Shown in pieces: positions 1-5,487 of a stretch of 5,712 nt of DNA; within the stretch, counting starts at the first letter, position 1, and the number at the start of each line of letters is the position of its first letter. The stretch comes from Neptunomonas sp. (GTDB taxonomy: Bacteria; Pseudomonadota; Gammaproteobacteria; Pseudomonadales; Balneatricaceae). A program made the translations under genes and the position numbers. The stretch covers positions 1-5,712 of the forward strand of contig SDWN01000583.1 in NCBI GenBank assembly GCA_004195305.1, given 5' to 3'. The notes beneath the pieces were generated by a model. The model had not been told where the DNA came from and did no database searches. It saw nothing but the letters and a program-made list of their open reading frames with translations.

Positions 1-849
1 GAGTGCCACCCGCAGGGTCACGAACCGCGCCATGACAATGCCGAGCACCACCGTATTCAGTTGCAGGTGCTACAGTCGCTGATCGATCAGGGGCTGCGTC
101 CTGTCGTCGGTTTCGAGTTTTTTGATACCGCCCAGAGCGGGTATCTGATGCAGTATGCCACCGGTAGAGCCTCCCTGATGCAGCTGGGGCACAGGTCTGG
201 AAATCCGCTTAGCCCCGAGCAGTACTTGCGCAAGCAGCTGGGCTGGGCTGAACGCTCCGATACCGATTGGGGCTACTATTTTGCGCTGATCGAGTTAGCG
301 AAGACGCATAAGTTGAGCCTGTTTGGTGCTGATCTTCCGGCCCCGCTTAAGTTGCGTCTGAGTCGTGCTGATCTGGATGGGCTAACTGCGGTCGAGCAGC
401 AGCAGCTGAGCTTGATGCCGCTGGTTGATGATGATTATAAAAGTTTCATGTACGCACGCTTTCGGGCAGGGCATTGCGGTTGGGGCATGGAGCCGCTGCT
501 GACCCGCTTGTACCGTACCTGGCAGGAGCGCAATTACCGTATGGCCAGTTCAGTGGTGGCGATGAGTAACGCAGAGCGGCAGGGACCGGTGGTGATGATC
601 CTTGGAGGCGGGCATACCGAGCATAATTGGGCCGTCGTGGCTCAGGTGGAGCAGCAGCAACCGCAGTTAAAACAGCTCAACATCGGTCTCCAGGAGATCT
701 ACATAGAGGAGACTCCTCTGGAGGGTTATCTTTTTGCTGATAGCGAGCAGTGGCGCAGTGCAGGCCCGCGTTATGATCTGTTCTGGTTCACCCAGCGGCA
801 GGACTATCTGGACCCCTGTGCCACATTAAACAAGCCCCCCGCAAAATAA
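1..849 (+). CDS. ChaN family (DUF399, Tiki superfamily) haem-binding-type protein, 5'-truncated
   Basis: The reading frame is open from the first base, so the start lies upstream; 282 residues are visible. The fold is recognised from several blocks: an N-terminal E-C-H ... HDN..HH..Q segment (visible residues 1-20), RPVVGFEFFD (33-42), RNYRMA (157-162) and LGGGHTEHNWAV (201-212). This order matches the ChaN/DUF399 group, whose characterised members bind haem and are thought to aid iron uptake; the wider Tiki superfamily includes metal-dependent proteases. His3, His11, His16, His17 and His205 are candidate metal or haem ligands by position. The family usually reads GExHDN, whereas here about eight residues including further Cys and His lie between E-C-H and HDN. 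Many members are lipoproteins, but the N-terminus needed to test this is missing. The gene converges on ansA and ends in TAA just before a repeat cluster. Family assignment is firm; the substrate is inferred. Confidence 0.85.
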   Translation, partial: ECHPQGHEPRHDNAEHHRIQLQVLQSLIDQGLRPVVGFEFFDTAQSGYLMQYATGRASLMQLGHRSGNPLSPEQYLRKQLGWAERSDTDWGYYFALIELAKTHKLSLFGADLPAPLKLRLSRADLDGLTAVEQQQLSLMPLVDDDYKSFMYARFRAGHCGWGMEPLLTRLYRTWQERNYRMASSVVAMSNAERQGPVVMILGGGHTEHNWAVVAQVEQQQPQLKQLNIGLQEIYIEETPLEGYLFADSEQWRSAGPRYDLFWFTQRQDYLDPCATLNKPPAK

Positions 850-851
850 AA

Positions 852-964
852 CGACCTACAGGGACGTAGGAAGTGCCGTTAATGCAGGAGCTATTCCCGG
901 CCGACCTACAGGGACGTAGGGAGTGCCGTTAATGCAGGAGCTATTTCCGGCCGACCTACAGGGA
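852..964. repeat. Tandem 50-bp repeat, two full copies plus a 13-bp partial third
   Basis: Copy 1 (852-901) and copy 2 (902-951) abut with no spacer and differ at only two positions (871 A versus 921 G; 896 C versus 946 T). A third copy begins at 952 and matches for 13 bases before diverging at about 965. Each full copy opens with CCTACAGGGACGTAGG, a 5-bp inverted repeat around a 6-base loop. The repeat starts three bases after the chaN-like stop codon and lies between two convergent genes. This is the usual setting for dispersed intergenic palindromic elements, so this is probably a local duplication of such a genome-wide element; copies elsewhere cannot be seen here. Confidence 0.9.
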
Positions 965-984
965 TATGGTCGGGTTTTAACCCG
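951..984 (+). terminator. Overlapping hairpins, possible weak terminator of the ChaN-family gene
   Basis: CCGACC (951-956) pairs perfectly with GGTCGG (968-973) across an 11-base loop and is followed by GTTTT. A second, mutually exclusive hairpin, CGGGTT/AACCCG (971-976 with 979-984), overlaps its 3' arm. The first resembles an intrinsic terminator for the leftward gene, but the T run is only four bases, so efficiency is doubtful. The 5' arm comes from the partial third repeat copy. Confidence 0.35.
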
Positions 985-1008
985 ATGCCAGGGGCTCGTT
1001 TCCAGCGG

Positions 1009-1025
1009 GAGTCAGGTTTTGACTC
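1009..1025. other. 6-bp perfect hairpin in the convergent gap
   Basis: GAGTCA (1009-1014) pairs with TGACTC (1020-1025) around a 5-base loop, GGTTT. It lies between the terminator-like hairpins and the ansA palindrome and has no T run directly after the stem on either strand. It may add to transcript-end structure for both converging genes. Confidence 0.4.
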
Positions 1026-1028
1026 GGA

Positions 1029-1058
1029 ACCTATGCGGTGAGTTCACCGCATAGGTTC
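1029..1058. terminator. 30-bp near-perfect palindrome spanning the ansA stop codon
   Basis: AACCTATGCGGTGA (1029-1042) is the exact reverse complement of TCACCGCATAGGTT (1045-1058), leaving only GT in the centre. It contains the ansA stop codon (1031-1033, minus strand) and its last codons, which encode GELTA. In RNA the tip must open slightly, leaving a stem of about 12-13 bp. No T tract follows on either strand, so it is not a classical intrinsic terminator. Its place at the junction of convergent genes suggests bidirectional termination or protection of the mRNA 3' end. Confidence 0.5.
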
Positions 1059-2044
1059 AACTGCATCTGTTGCCGCACCCAATCGCTGCTTTTCTCAAGT
1101 GCAAGCAGGTGCTGCAGTTTGCTGAAGGCCGCCTCCAGGGTCATGTCGAATCCGCTGATAACGCCCGTCTGTGCCAGCGCCGAACCGGTCGCGTAGCTGC
1201 TCAGATCAACCCGCCCCTGCAGACATTGGGACAGGTTGATGATCACTTTGCCCTGCTTGTTGGCCTGCTCCAGGGTCTTCAGAAATTGCGGGTCCCGGTC
1301 CGGAGCGTTGCCGACGCCGTAGGATTGCAGGATCAGGCCGTCGATGGGTGATTTCAACAGGTGCTGTAGAAAGTCGGTGTCGATACCGGGAAACAGGCGT
1401 AGCGGCACAATTCGGTGCTGACCATATTGCGGGAGTTCAAACCGGGGTGAGGCTGCTGCAGGGCGGGTGACCTCGTGCTTGATTTCGATATGGATGCCTA
1501 CCTGCCCCAGCCAGGGGTAGTTGGGGCTGTCAAAGGCGTCAAAGCCAGTGGCTTTAACCTTGGTGGAGCGATTGCCGCGTAGCAGGCGACCGTTGAAATA
1601 GAGGCAGACTTCTGCAATCGGGTAGTGACGGGCCAGTACCAGCGCGGTGATCAGATTGTCCTGGGCATCGTTACGCAGTTCGCTTAATGGGATCTGCGAG
1701 CCGGTGACGATCACAGGCTTAGTCAGGTCCCGGAGCATAAATGACAGTGCGGAGCTGGTGTAGGCCAGAGTGTCGGTGCCGTGGAGAATAATAAAGCCGT
1801 CGTAGCGGTCGTAATTATCCCTGATTCGTTGAGCGATGCTATGCCAGTCCAGAGGGGTGGCGTTGGTGCTGTCAATCAGCAGATCGAGTTCTTCGAGCAC
1901 ATAATCGGGCATGTTGGCCGATAGGTGTATCGGCATCTTCTGGGCGATCAGCTCGGCCAGCCCCGGCATCGGCACATAGCCCTGAGGCGATCGCTGCATG
2001 CCGATGGTGCCGCCGGTGTAAAGAATATAGATGCGATGCTGCAT
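1031..2044 (-). CDS. ansA: Type I (cytoplasmic) L-asparaginase
   Basis: This enzyme hydrolyses L-asparagine to aspartate and ammonia in the cytoplasm. The 337-residue product is almost the same length as E. coli AnsA (338) and aligns along its whole length. TGGTIG (residues 10-15) carries the nucleophile Thr13, with Tyr23 nearby; DSTN is at 58-61; HGTDT (88-92) supplies Thr90 and Asp91; Lys162 sits in RGNRSTK. These correspond to E. coli Thr14, Tyr24, Thr91, Asp92 and Lys163. Thr161 and Cys274 match the allosteric-site residues Thr162 and Cys273 of the E. coli type I enzyme, so asparagine activation is plausible. There is no signal peptide, which argues against the periplasmic type II form. 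The ATG is preceded by a weak GAG five bases upstream; no convincing promoter was found. The gene is convergent with the ChaN-family gene and divergent from the membrane-protein pair. Confidence 0.96.
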   Translation of the reverse strand: MQHRIYILYTGGTIGMQRSPQGYVPMPGLAELIAQKMPIHLSANMPDYVLEELDLLIDSTNATPLDWHSIAQRIRDNYDRYDGFIILHGTDTLAYTSSALSFMLRDLTKPVIVTGSQIPLSELRNDAQDNLITALVLARHYPIAEVCLYFNGRLLRGNRSTKVKATGFDAFDSPNYPWLGQVGIHIEIKHEVTRPAAASPRFELPQYGQHRIVPLRLFPGIDTDFLQHLLKSPIDGLILQSYGVGNAPDRDPQFLKTLEQANKQGKVIINLSQCLQGRVDLSSYATGSALAQTGVISGFDMTLEAAFSKLQHLLALEKSSDWVRQQMQLNLCGELTA

Positions 2045-2356
2045 AAGGTCTCAATTGCCGAATAAAGAGTCGCCGGTGTTGGCGGGTTAAACATTGCTCA
2101 AATAGCCGCTCAAGCAGCCAGGGTGTCTAGTTGATACGGTGTGGCGCTAGCCGATTCTATGTTAGCACTCCTAGAGGCCCATAATTGCCGGTTTCCGTAC
2201 TTCATCCCAATATACCCTGCGTAGCCTCAGCCATTTTTTGGTGTTGAGGAATGCGAGACTTTTCCTCCTCACCGCAACTGATCGATAATCGCCCGTCGGT
2301 ATTAACAGCGGCAGTAATGAAGCCGGTTTCTGGCGGTAGAGATTAGGTCTTGTTGA

Positions 2357-2386
2357 TTGAAACGTAAGCGATTTTAGTTCTATACT
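2357..2386 (+). promoter_or_regulatory. Sigma70-type promoter for the membrane-protein pair
   Basis: TTGAAA (2357-2362) and TATACT (2381-2386) each match five of six consensus bases and are separated by 18 bp. Transcription would begin near 2393, giving a leader of about 65 bases before the ATG at 2459. The surroundings are AT-rich, unlike the flanking coding DNA. The assignment rests on sequence match and position alone. Confidence 0.6.
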
Positions 2387-2389
2387 AAA
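2373..2389. promoter_or_regulatory. Candidate operator dyad over the -10 box
   Basis: TTTAGT (2373-2378) and ACTAAA (2384-2389) form a perfect 6-bp inverted repeat around TCTAT, overlapping the proposed -10 hexamer. A third TTTAGT occurs at 2429-2434, inside the leader. A repressor bound here would block the promoter. No cognate regulator can be named. Confidence 0.35.
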
Positions 2390-2458
2390 GGTGTTAACAT
2401 TTCTCATTATGCACATTCTTTTCGTAGATTTAGTATTAACAACAAGAATATAGCGCTG

Positions 2459-3013
2459 ATGATTCAACCAAGGTTTGGCCTGCTTGAACTGGTGGGTAAA
2501 ATTTCACTCTGGTTTAGCCTGGTGTCGACGATTGGCCTACTAGCCATCGTCTGGATCGCCGGTAATGGCAACGATAACTATACCGATCAAATTCAAACGC
2601 TAGCCGTCACGCGCAGAAATCTTCCCTTTGTCATGTTATCGGGTGGCTTGCTGCTGGCAATCGGCACGGGCATCACCACCTGGCTTATCACCCTCTACAG
2701 CTCCTTTAGAGTAGCGGGCCCGCTGTACCGTTTCTGCAGGAATCTGGAGGCGGGGGTACTGCAGGGTGAGGTGTCCCGGGTTCCGATTCGAGAGACCGAT
2801 CAGTTGCAGGCTGAAAGCCAGTTATTGCAGGATACCGTGTCTGTGCTGTACCAGCACTACGAAGCTCTTGATCAGGCCGCCGAGCAGCTCCTGGATGAAT
2901 TAGACCGCGACTATCTACGTGGCTTAGACAATGTGGATCCAGAGTCAGGCGCCGCTGTAGAGGTGGCGATAAAGCACTTACAGCAGACCGAACAGCTGGC
3001 CCGCTATGAGTAG
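2459..3013 (+). CDS. Two-helix inner-membrane protein with HAMP-like linker
   Basis: The 184-residue product has a short cytoplasmic start, a first membrane segment at about residues 14-34, a roughly 20-residue external loop, and a second segment at about 57-80. The linker that follows, SFRVAGPLYRF...LEAGVLQGEVSRVPIRETDQLQ (about 82-116), has the hallmark of HAMP domains: the RVAGPLYR amphipathic helix, then a Gly-containing connector and an acidic D-x-L turn. An acidic helical tail runs to the end. HAMP domains normally relay signals from membrane helices to kinase, cyclase or methyl-accepting modules, but no such output is present. The likely role is scaffold or signal transfer to another protein, probably including its downstream neighbour. 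The ATG at 2459 lacks a good Shine-Dalgarno sequence, but no better in-frame start precedes the first membrane segment. A sigma70-like promoter lies about 70 bases upstream. Confidence 0.8.
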   Translation: MIQPRFGLLELVGKISLWFSLVSTIGLLAIVWIAGNGNDNYTDQIQTLAVTRRNLPFVMLSGGLLLAIGTGITTWLITLYSSFRVAGPLYRFCRNLEAGVLQGEVSRVPIRETDQLQAESQLLQDTVSVLYQHYEALDQAAEQLLDELDRDYLRGLDNVDPESGAAVEVAIKHLQQTEQLARYE

Positions 3014-3068
3014 TCGGCCTGGGTCCCGGGGCTGCAATGCACGTCAGCCAGAGGTGGTGGTGCCCAAC

Positions 3069-3073
3069 AAGGA
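3069..3073 (+). promoter_or_regulatory. Ribosome-binding site that fixes the start at 3082
   Basis: AAGGA lies eight bases before the ATG at 3082. The frame stays open upstream to an ATG at 3037 that has no comparable site, so the shorter protein is preferred. Confidence 0.65.
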
Positions 3074-3081
3074 TCAAATTT

Positions 3082-3669
3082 ATGTCTTCAATGTCACGAC
3101 CTCAGAACCCCGAGCCGCATCACGAGCGACTGCGTAAACGGTTGCTGATTGATAAGCATATGCAAGGTAGGTTGTTGGTTGCACTGGTGTTGCTGGAGAC
3201 CAGCATGCTAGTGGCTGCGATGTTCTATCTGTATCAGCGTTTTAGCACCATCGTCGATGCCAACCTGTTTACCATTCACCGCAGCGCCCAGGTCTCGCTG
3301 TTGCCAGAGTTTTTACAGCAGATGGGCTGGGTCGTATTGGTGATGAGTATTGTTAATACCCTGGCCCTACTTGTCGCGCATGCGCTCTGGACAGGACTGC
3401 TCAATCAGGTGCTTCAATCCTTTCGAAAGCACTTGCAACGTATTGCGACGCTTGATCTGCGTCCGCTTGAAGAGTCCGAAAAAACAGCGCACGAGGTGCT
3501 TGATGGGCTGGAGTTGTGGCGTGCACAGGAGCAGCTCAGGCTGCAGCAGATAAGTTTGCAGGTCGATTCGATCGTTACTCAAGTAGAGCCTGGAGAGCGT
3601 CAGGTGCTGCTTCGTTCGCAGTTACTTAGCTTGCGTCGATTACTCAAGCTGACTCATCTTCGTAAATGA
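3082..3669 (+). CDS. Two-helix inner-membrane protein, partner of the upstream HAMP-like protein
   Basis: The 195-residue product begins with a basic tail containing RLRKRLLIDKHMQGRLL (16-32). Membrane segments follow at about 31-50 and 82-104, flanking an external loop of about 30 residues (DANLFTIH at 59-66). The cytoplasmic remainder (105-195) is predicted helical, rich in Leu, Gln, Glu and Arg, and has the layout of a degenerate HAMP/coiled-coil stalk without a catalytic domain. The (K/R)RxLIDKxxQ entry to the first helix resembles a group of small membrane proteins often found beside RVAGPLYR-type HAMP proteins; this comparison is from memory. It starts 68 bases after the upstream stop on the same strand with no obvious terminator between, so the two are probably cotranscribed and may form a complex. 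The start could also be 3037 or 3091, but only 3082 has a good ribosome-binding site. Function is unknown. Confidence 0.75.
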   Translation: MSSMSRPQNPEPHHERLRKRLLIDKHMQGRLLVALVLLETSMLVAAMFYLYQRFSTIVDANLFTIHRSAQVSLLPEFLQQMGWVVLVMSIVNTLALLVAHALWTGLLNQVLQSFRKHLQRIATLDLRPLEESEKTAHEVLDGLELWRAQEQLRLQQISLQVDSIVTQVEPGERQVLLRSQLLSLRRLLKLTHLRK

Positions 3670-3723
3670 ACGAAAAATCAGACTCAAAATGAAGCTCTCT
3701 CGCTACGATCGCTAATCTTGGTC

Positions 3724-3741
3724 AGCCTCCTAGGTTTTTTT
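3724..3741 (+). terminator. Weak intrinsic terminator after the membrane-protein pair
   Basis: AGCCT (3724-3728) pairs with AGGTT (3732-3736), including one G-T wobble, around a 3-base loop. Seven consecutive T (3735-3741) end the element and overlap the 3' arm. The stem is short, so termination may be partial, but position and T run fit the end of the two-gene operon, 55 bases past its stop codon. Confidence 0.35.
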
Positions 3742-3848
3742 CTGGCTTTTTGCGTTCTTGATTAATAGACTTGCTCTCTATTGTTGATTCTCTGGTTTTA
3801 TTCTCTAGTTTGATTTTTTTGTTGGCCATGAGGCCGATATTAAAGGTG

Positions 3849-4352
3849 ATGGGTGCTGTAGTGAGGAAAGTCAGAAAGCTCGACCGTATTGATCGTAATA
3901 TTCTGCGTCAGTTGCAGGGTAATGGCCGTATGTCCTATGTGGATCTGGCGACGGAGGTGGGGCTGAGTACGACGCCCTGTCTGGAGCGGGTCCGGAGGCT
4001 GGAGAAAGACGGCGTTATCAAGGGTTATGCCGCGATACTCGACCCGCACTGTCTCGAAGCTGGTTTGCTGGTGTTTGTCGAGATTAGTTTGACCTATCGT
4101 TCTGCTACCGTGTTTGAAGACTTTAAGCGTGAAGTGTTGAAGATTTCTCAGGTGATGGAGTGTCATCTGGTTTCCGGAGAGTTTGATTACCTGATCAAAG
4201 CGCGTATCAGTGAGATGTCGGCCTACCGTGAGCTACTGGGCGAACTGCTGATTACACTGCCGAATGTCGATAAGTCACGCAGCTATATCGTGATGGAGGA
4301 GGTCAAAGAGACTGCGTCGATTCGGGTGCCGGAACTGAAATCCGGGGAGTAG
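3849..4352 (+). CDS. lrp: Lrp/AsnC family transcriptional regulator (Lrp/DadR type)
   Basis: This is a DNA-binding regulator responsive to amino acids. The 167-residue product aligns end to end with E. coli Lrp (164) and equally well with Pseudomonas DadR, the alanine-catabolism regulator. LDRIDRNIL (11-19) opens the winged helix-turn-helix, whose recognition region is GLSTTPCLERVRRLEKDG (38-55). The ligand-binding and oligomerisation (RAM) domain covers about 70-152 and includes LLVFVEISL (73-81), ECHLVSGEFDYL (104-115) and SYIVMEEVKE (145-154). Asp113 matches Lrp Asp114, implicated in leucine response. The frame extends upstream to a TTG at 3771, but that adds a hydrophobic stretch absent from the family, so ATG 3849 was chosen on length. 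An AAAGG lies only two bases before it, and a GTG at 3861 is an alternative. STTPC and the closing IRVPE favour DadR, but no dadA or alanine racemase gene is nearby, so the symbol is provisional. Confidence 0.9.
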   Translation: MGAVVRKVRKLDRIDRNILRQLQGNGRMSYVDLATEVGLSTTPCLERVRRLEKDGVIKGYAAILDPHCLEAGLLVFVEISLTYRSATVFEDFKREVLKISQVMECHLVSGEFDYLIKARISEMSAYRELLGELLITLPNVDKSRSYIVMEEVKETASIRVPELKSGE

Positions 4353-4370
4353 CAGCAACGCAGGGCTGCT
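4351..4370. other. 6-bp hairpin at the end of the Lrp-type gene
   Basis: AGCAGC (4351-4356) pairs with GCTGCT (4365-4370) around an 8-base loop, starting inside the stop codon. No T run follows, so termination here is doubtful and some transcription may continue into the DUF3179 gene 78 bases downstream. Confidence 0.25.
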
Positions 4371-4419
4371 GTAACAGACTCTCTGCGCGCGCGTCTAGAT
4401 CCTGAACCCAGTGGGGAAC

Positions 4420-4429
4420 AGGAGGTGAT
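4420..4429 (+). promoter_or_regulatory. Near-ideal Shine-Dalgarno sequence deciding the DUF3179 start
   Basis: AGGAGGTGAT is fully complementary to the 3' end of 16S rRNA over ten bases. GTG 4425, ATG 4428 and ATG 4431 are all in frame, but the first two overlap this site. Only ATG 4431 has a usable spacing (five bases after GGAGG), so it is the preferred start. Confidence 0.75.
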
Positions 4430-4430
4430 G

Positions 4431-5414
4431 ATGTTGAAGATGGCAGCGCAACGGGCGGCAGCCAGGGGCTGGCTATCGGGGCTGTTACAGGGGCTGTGGT
4501 TGGTGCTGCTGTTGCTGTTGAGCGCGCAGAGTTTCGCTCAGAGTTACAACGGCTTTGATCTTGAAGGTAGCACCCTGCCGGTTGCTAAAATATTTCAAGG
4601 CGGACCTCCCCGAGATGGCATTCCCTCTATCGACCAACCCAAATTTGTCTCCGCAGATGAGGATACCCTGTTAGAGCCCCATAGCTTGGTAGTGGGGGTC
4701 GAACTCAATGGCGAGAGTCGGGCTTATCCCGTCGCTATTCTCAATTGGCACGAGCTGGTTAATGACCGTATCGGGTCGCAAGCGGTGGTGATCTCTTACT
4801 GCCCGCTCTGCGGTACCGCGCTGGTGTTTAATGCCATTGTGCAGGGTCAGACACTGCAGTTCGGGGTTTCCGGGCTGCTTTATAACAGTGACCTGCTGCT
4901 GTATGACCGGCAGCAGCAATCGTTGTGGTCGCAAATTACCGGAGAGGCGATCAGCGGGCCGTTCATCGGCCAGCGCTTGCAGTTGTTACCTGCGGTCCTG
5001 ACCAGCTGGCAGCGCTGGCGATCCGAACACCCAGATACGCGACTGCTCTCCACTGATACCGGATATTCCCGTGATTATCAGCGCAGCCCCTATGGTGATT
5101 ATGACAACAGTGAGCGGTTGTACTTTCCTGTTGAGTTCTTGAGTCGCCGTTTCCACCCCAAGGAAAGGGTGCTGGGTGTTGAAGTGGATGGTGTCTTTAA
5201 GGCCTACCCGTTTGCGGAGCTGGCCAAGCGCAAGGAGCAGACTCAGCTGTTAGATCGCGTGGCTGGAAGATTGCTGCGGGTTGAGTATGATCTGCCTAGC
5301 CGATCGGGCAGGGTCTTTGAGCAGACTGGTGATGAGTTGCCGGTGATCAACAGCTTCTGGTTTGCCTGGTATGGTTTTCATCCACAAACGGAGGTTTTTA
5401 CTTTTAAGCATTAA
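4431..5414 (+). CDS. Exported DUF3179 domain-containing protein
   Basis: The 327-residue product starts with a typical Sec signal peptide: basic residues to about 12, a leucine-rich core at 18-30, and SAQSFA with probable cleavage after Ala36. The mature part carries the DUF3179 blocks in order: DGIPSIDQPKF (62-72), AYPVAILNWHELVND (98-112), SYCPLCGTALVF (122-133) with the Cys124/Cys127 pair, FGVSGLLYNSDLLLYDR (144-160), SLWSQITGEAISGPFIG (164-180) and RSPYGDYDN (218-226). A second AYPFAEL-like block (259-264) follows a GVEVDGVFKAYP segment, echoing GVELNGESRAYP near residue 89 and suggesting an internal repeat within the domain. The family has no established biochemical role; the CPLC pair and export suggest a periplasmic redox or metal site, which is inference. 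It lies 78 bases after the Lrp-type gene on the same strand, and cotranscription is possible. Confidence 0.92.
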   Translation: MLKMAAQRAAARGWLSGLLQGLWLVLLLLLSAQSFAQSYNGFDLEGSTLPVAKIFQGGPPRDGIPSIDQPKFVSADEDTLLEPHSLVVGVELNGESRAYPVAILNWHELVNDRIGSQAVVISYCPLCGTALVFNAIVQGQTLQFGVSGLLYNSDLLLYDRQQQSLWSQITGEAISGPFIGQRLQLLPAVLTSWQRWRSEHPDTRLLSTDTGYSRDYQRSPYGDYDNSERLYFPVEFLSRRFHPKERVLGVEVDGVFKAYPFAELAKRKEQTQLLDRVAGRLLRVEYDLPSRSGRVFEQTGDELPVINSFWFAWYGFHPQTEVFTFKH

Positions 5415-5474
5415 GTTGTTGGTAAGATGGGCGATATGCTGACGTATAGGCCGAGCAGGTGACGCTAAAGTTGA

Positions 5475-5482
5475 AAGGAAGG
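5475..5482 (+). promoter_or_regulatory. Ribosome-binding site for the last, partial gene
   Basis: AAGGAAGG ends five bases before TTG 5488 (eight bases from its AAGGA part). An in-frame GTG at 5482 overlaps the site, and ATG 5509 has no site, so TTG is the best start. Confidence 0.5.
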
Positions 5483-5487
5483 TGTGT

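Larger units (their letters stand above)
2045..2458. other. 414-bp divergent intergenic region
   Basis: This region separates ansA from the divergent membrane-protein operon. The right end, from about 2340, is AT-rich and holds the promoter and dyad listed separately. In the middle, 2225-2231 can pair with 2243-2249 (seven pairs, one a G-T wobble) around a loop containing six T; its function is unknown. A 98-codon minus-strand frame (2171-2467) crosses the promoter and resembles no family, so it is not called. No tRNA or riboswitch was recognised, and the part nearest ansA shows no clear -10/-35 pair for that gene. Confidence 0.6.

Noticed and set aside
852..964. CRISPR array
   Set aside because: The units abut without unique spacers, and there are only two full copies.
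1070..1351. 93-codon plus-strand frame
   Set aside because: It lies wholly antisense within ansA, which has full-length family similarity.
2225..2249. Terminator in the divergent gap
   Set aside because: The T run is in the loop and not after the stem, and no gene ends nearby.
2171..2467. 98-codon minus-strand reading frame
   Set aside because: It spans the divergent promoter, has no recognisable domain, and overlaps the start of the HAMP-like gene on the other strand.
2706..3077. 123-codon minus-strand frame
   Set aside because: It is antisense to the HAMP-like gene, has a composition typical of shadow frames and matches no family.
3037..3081. Longer N-terminus for the second membrane protein (ATG 3037)
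   Set aside because: It has no ribosome-binding site, whereas ATG 3082 has AAGGA at eight bases.
3840..4166. 108-codon minus-strand frame
   Set aside because: It is the antisense shadow of the Lrp-type gene.
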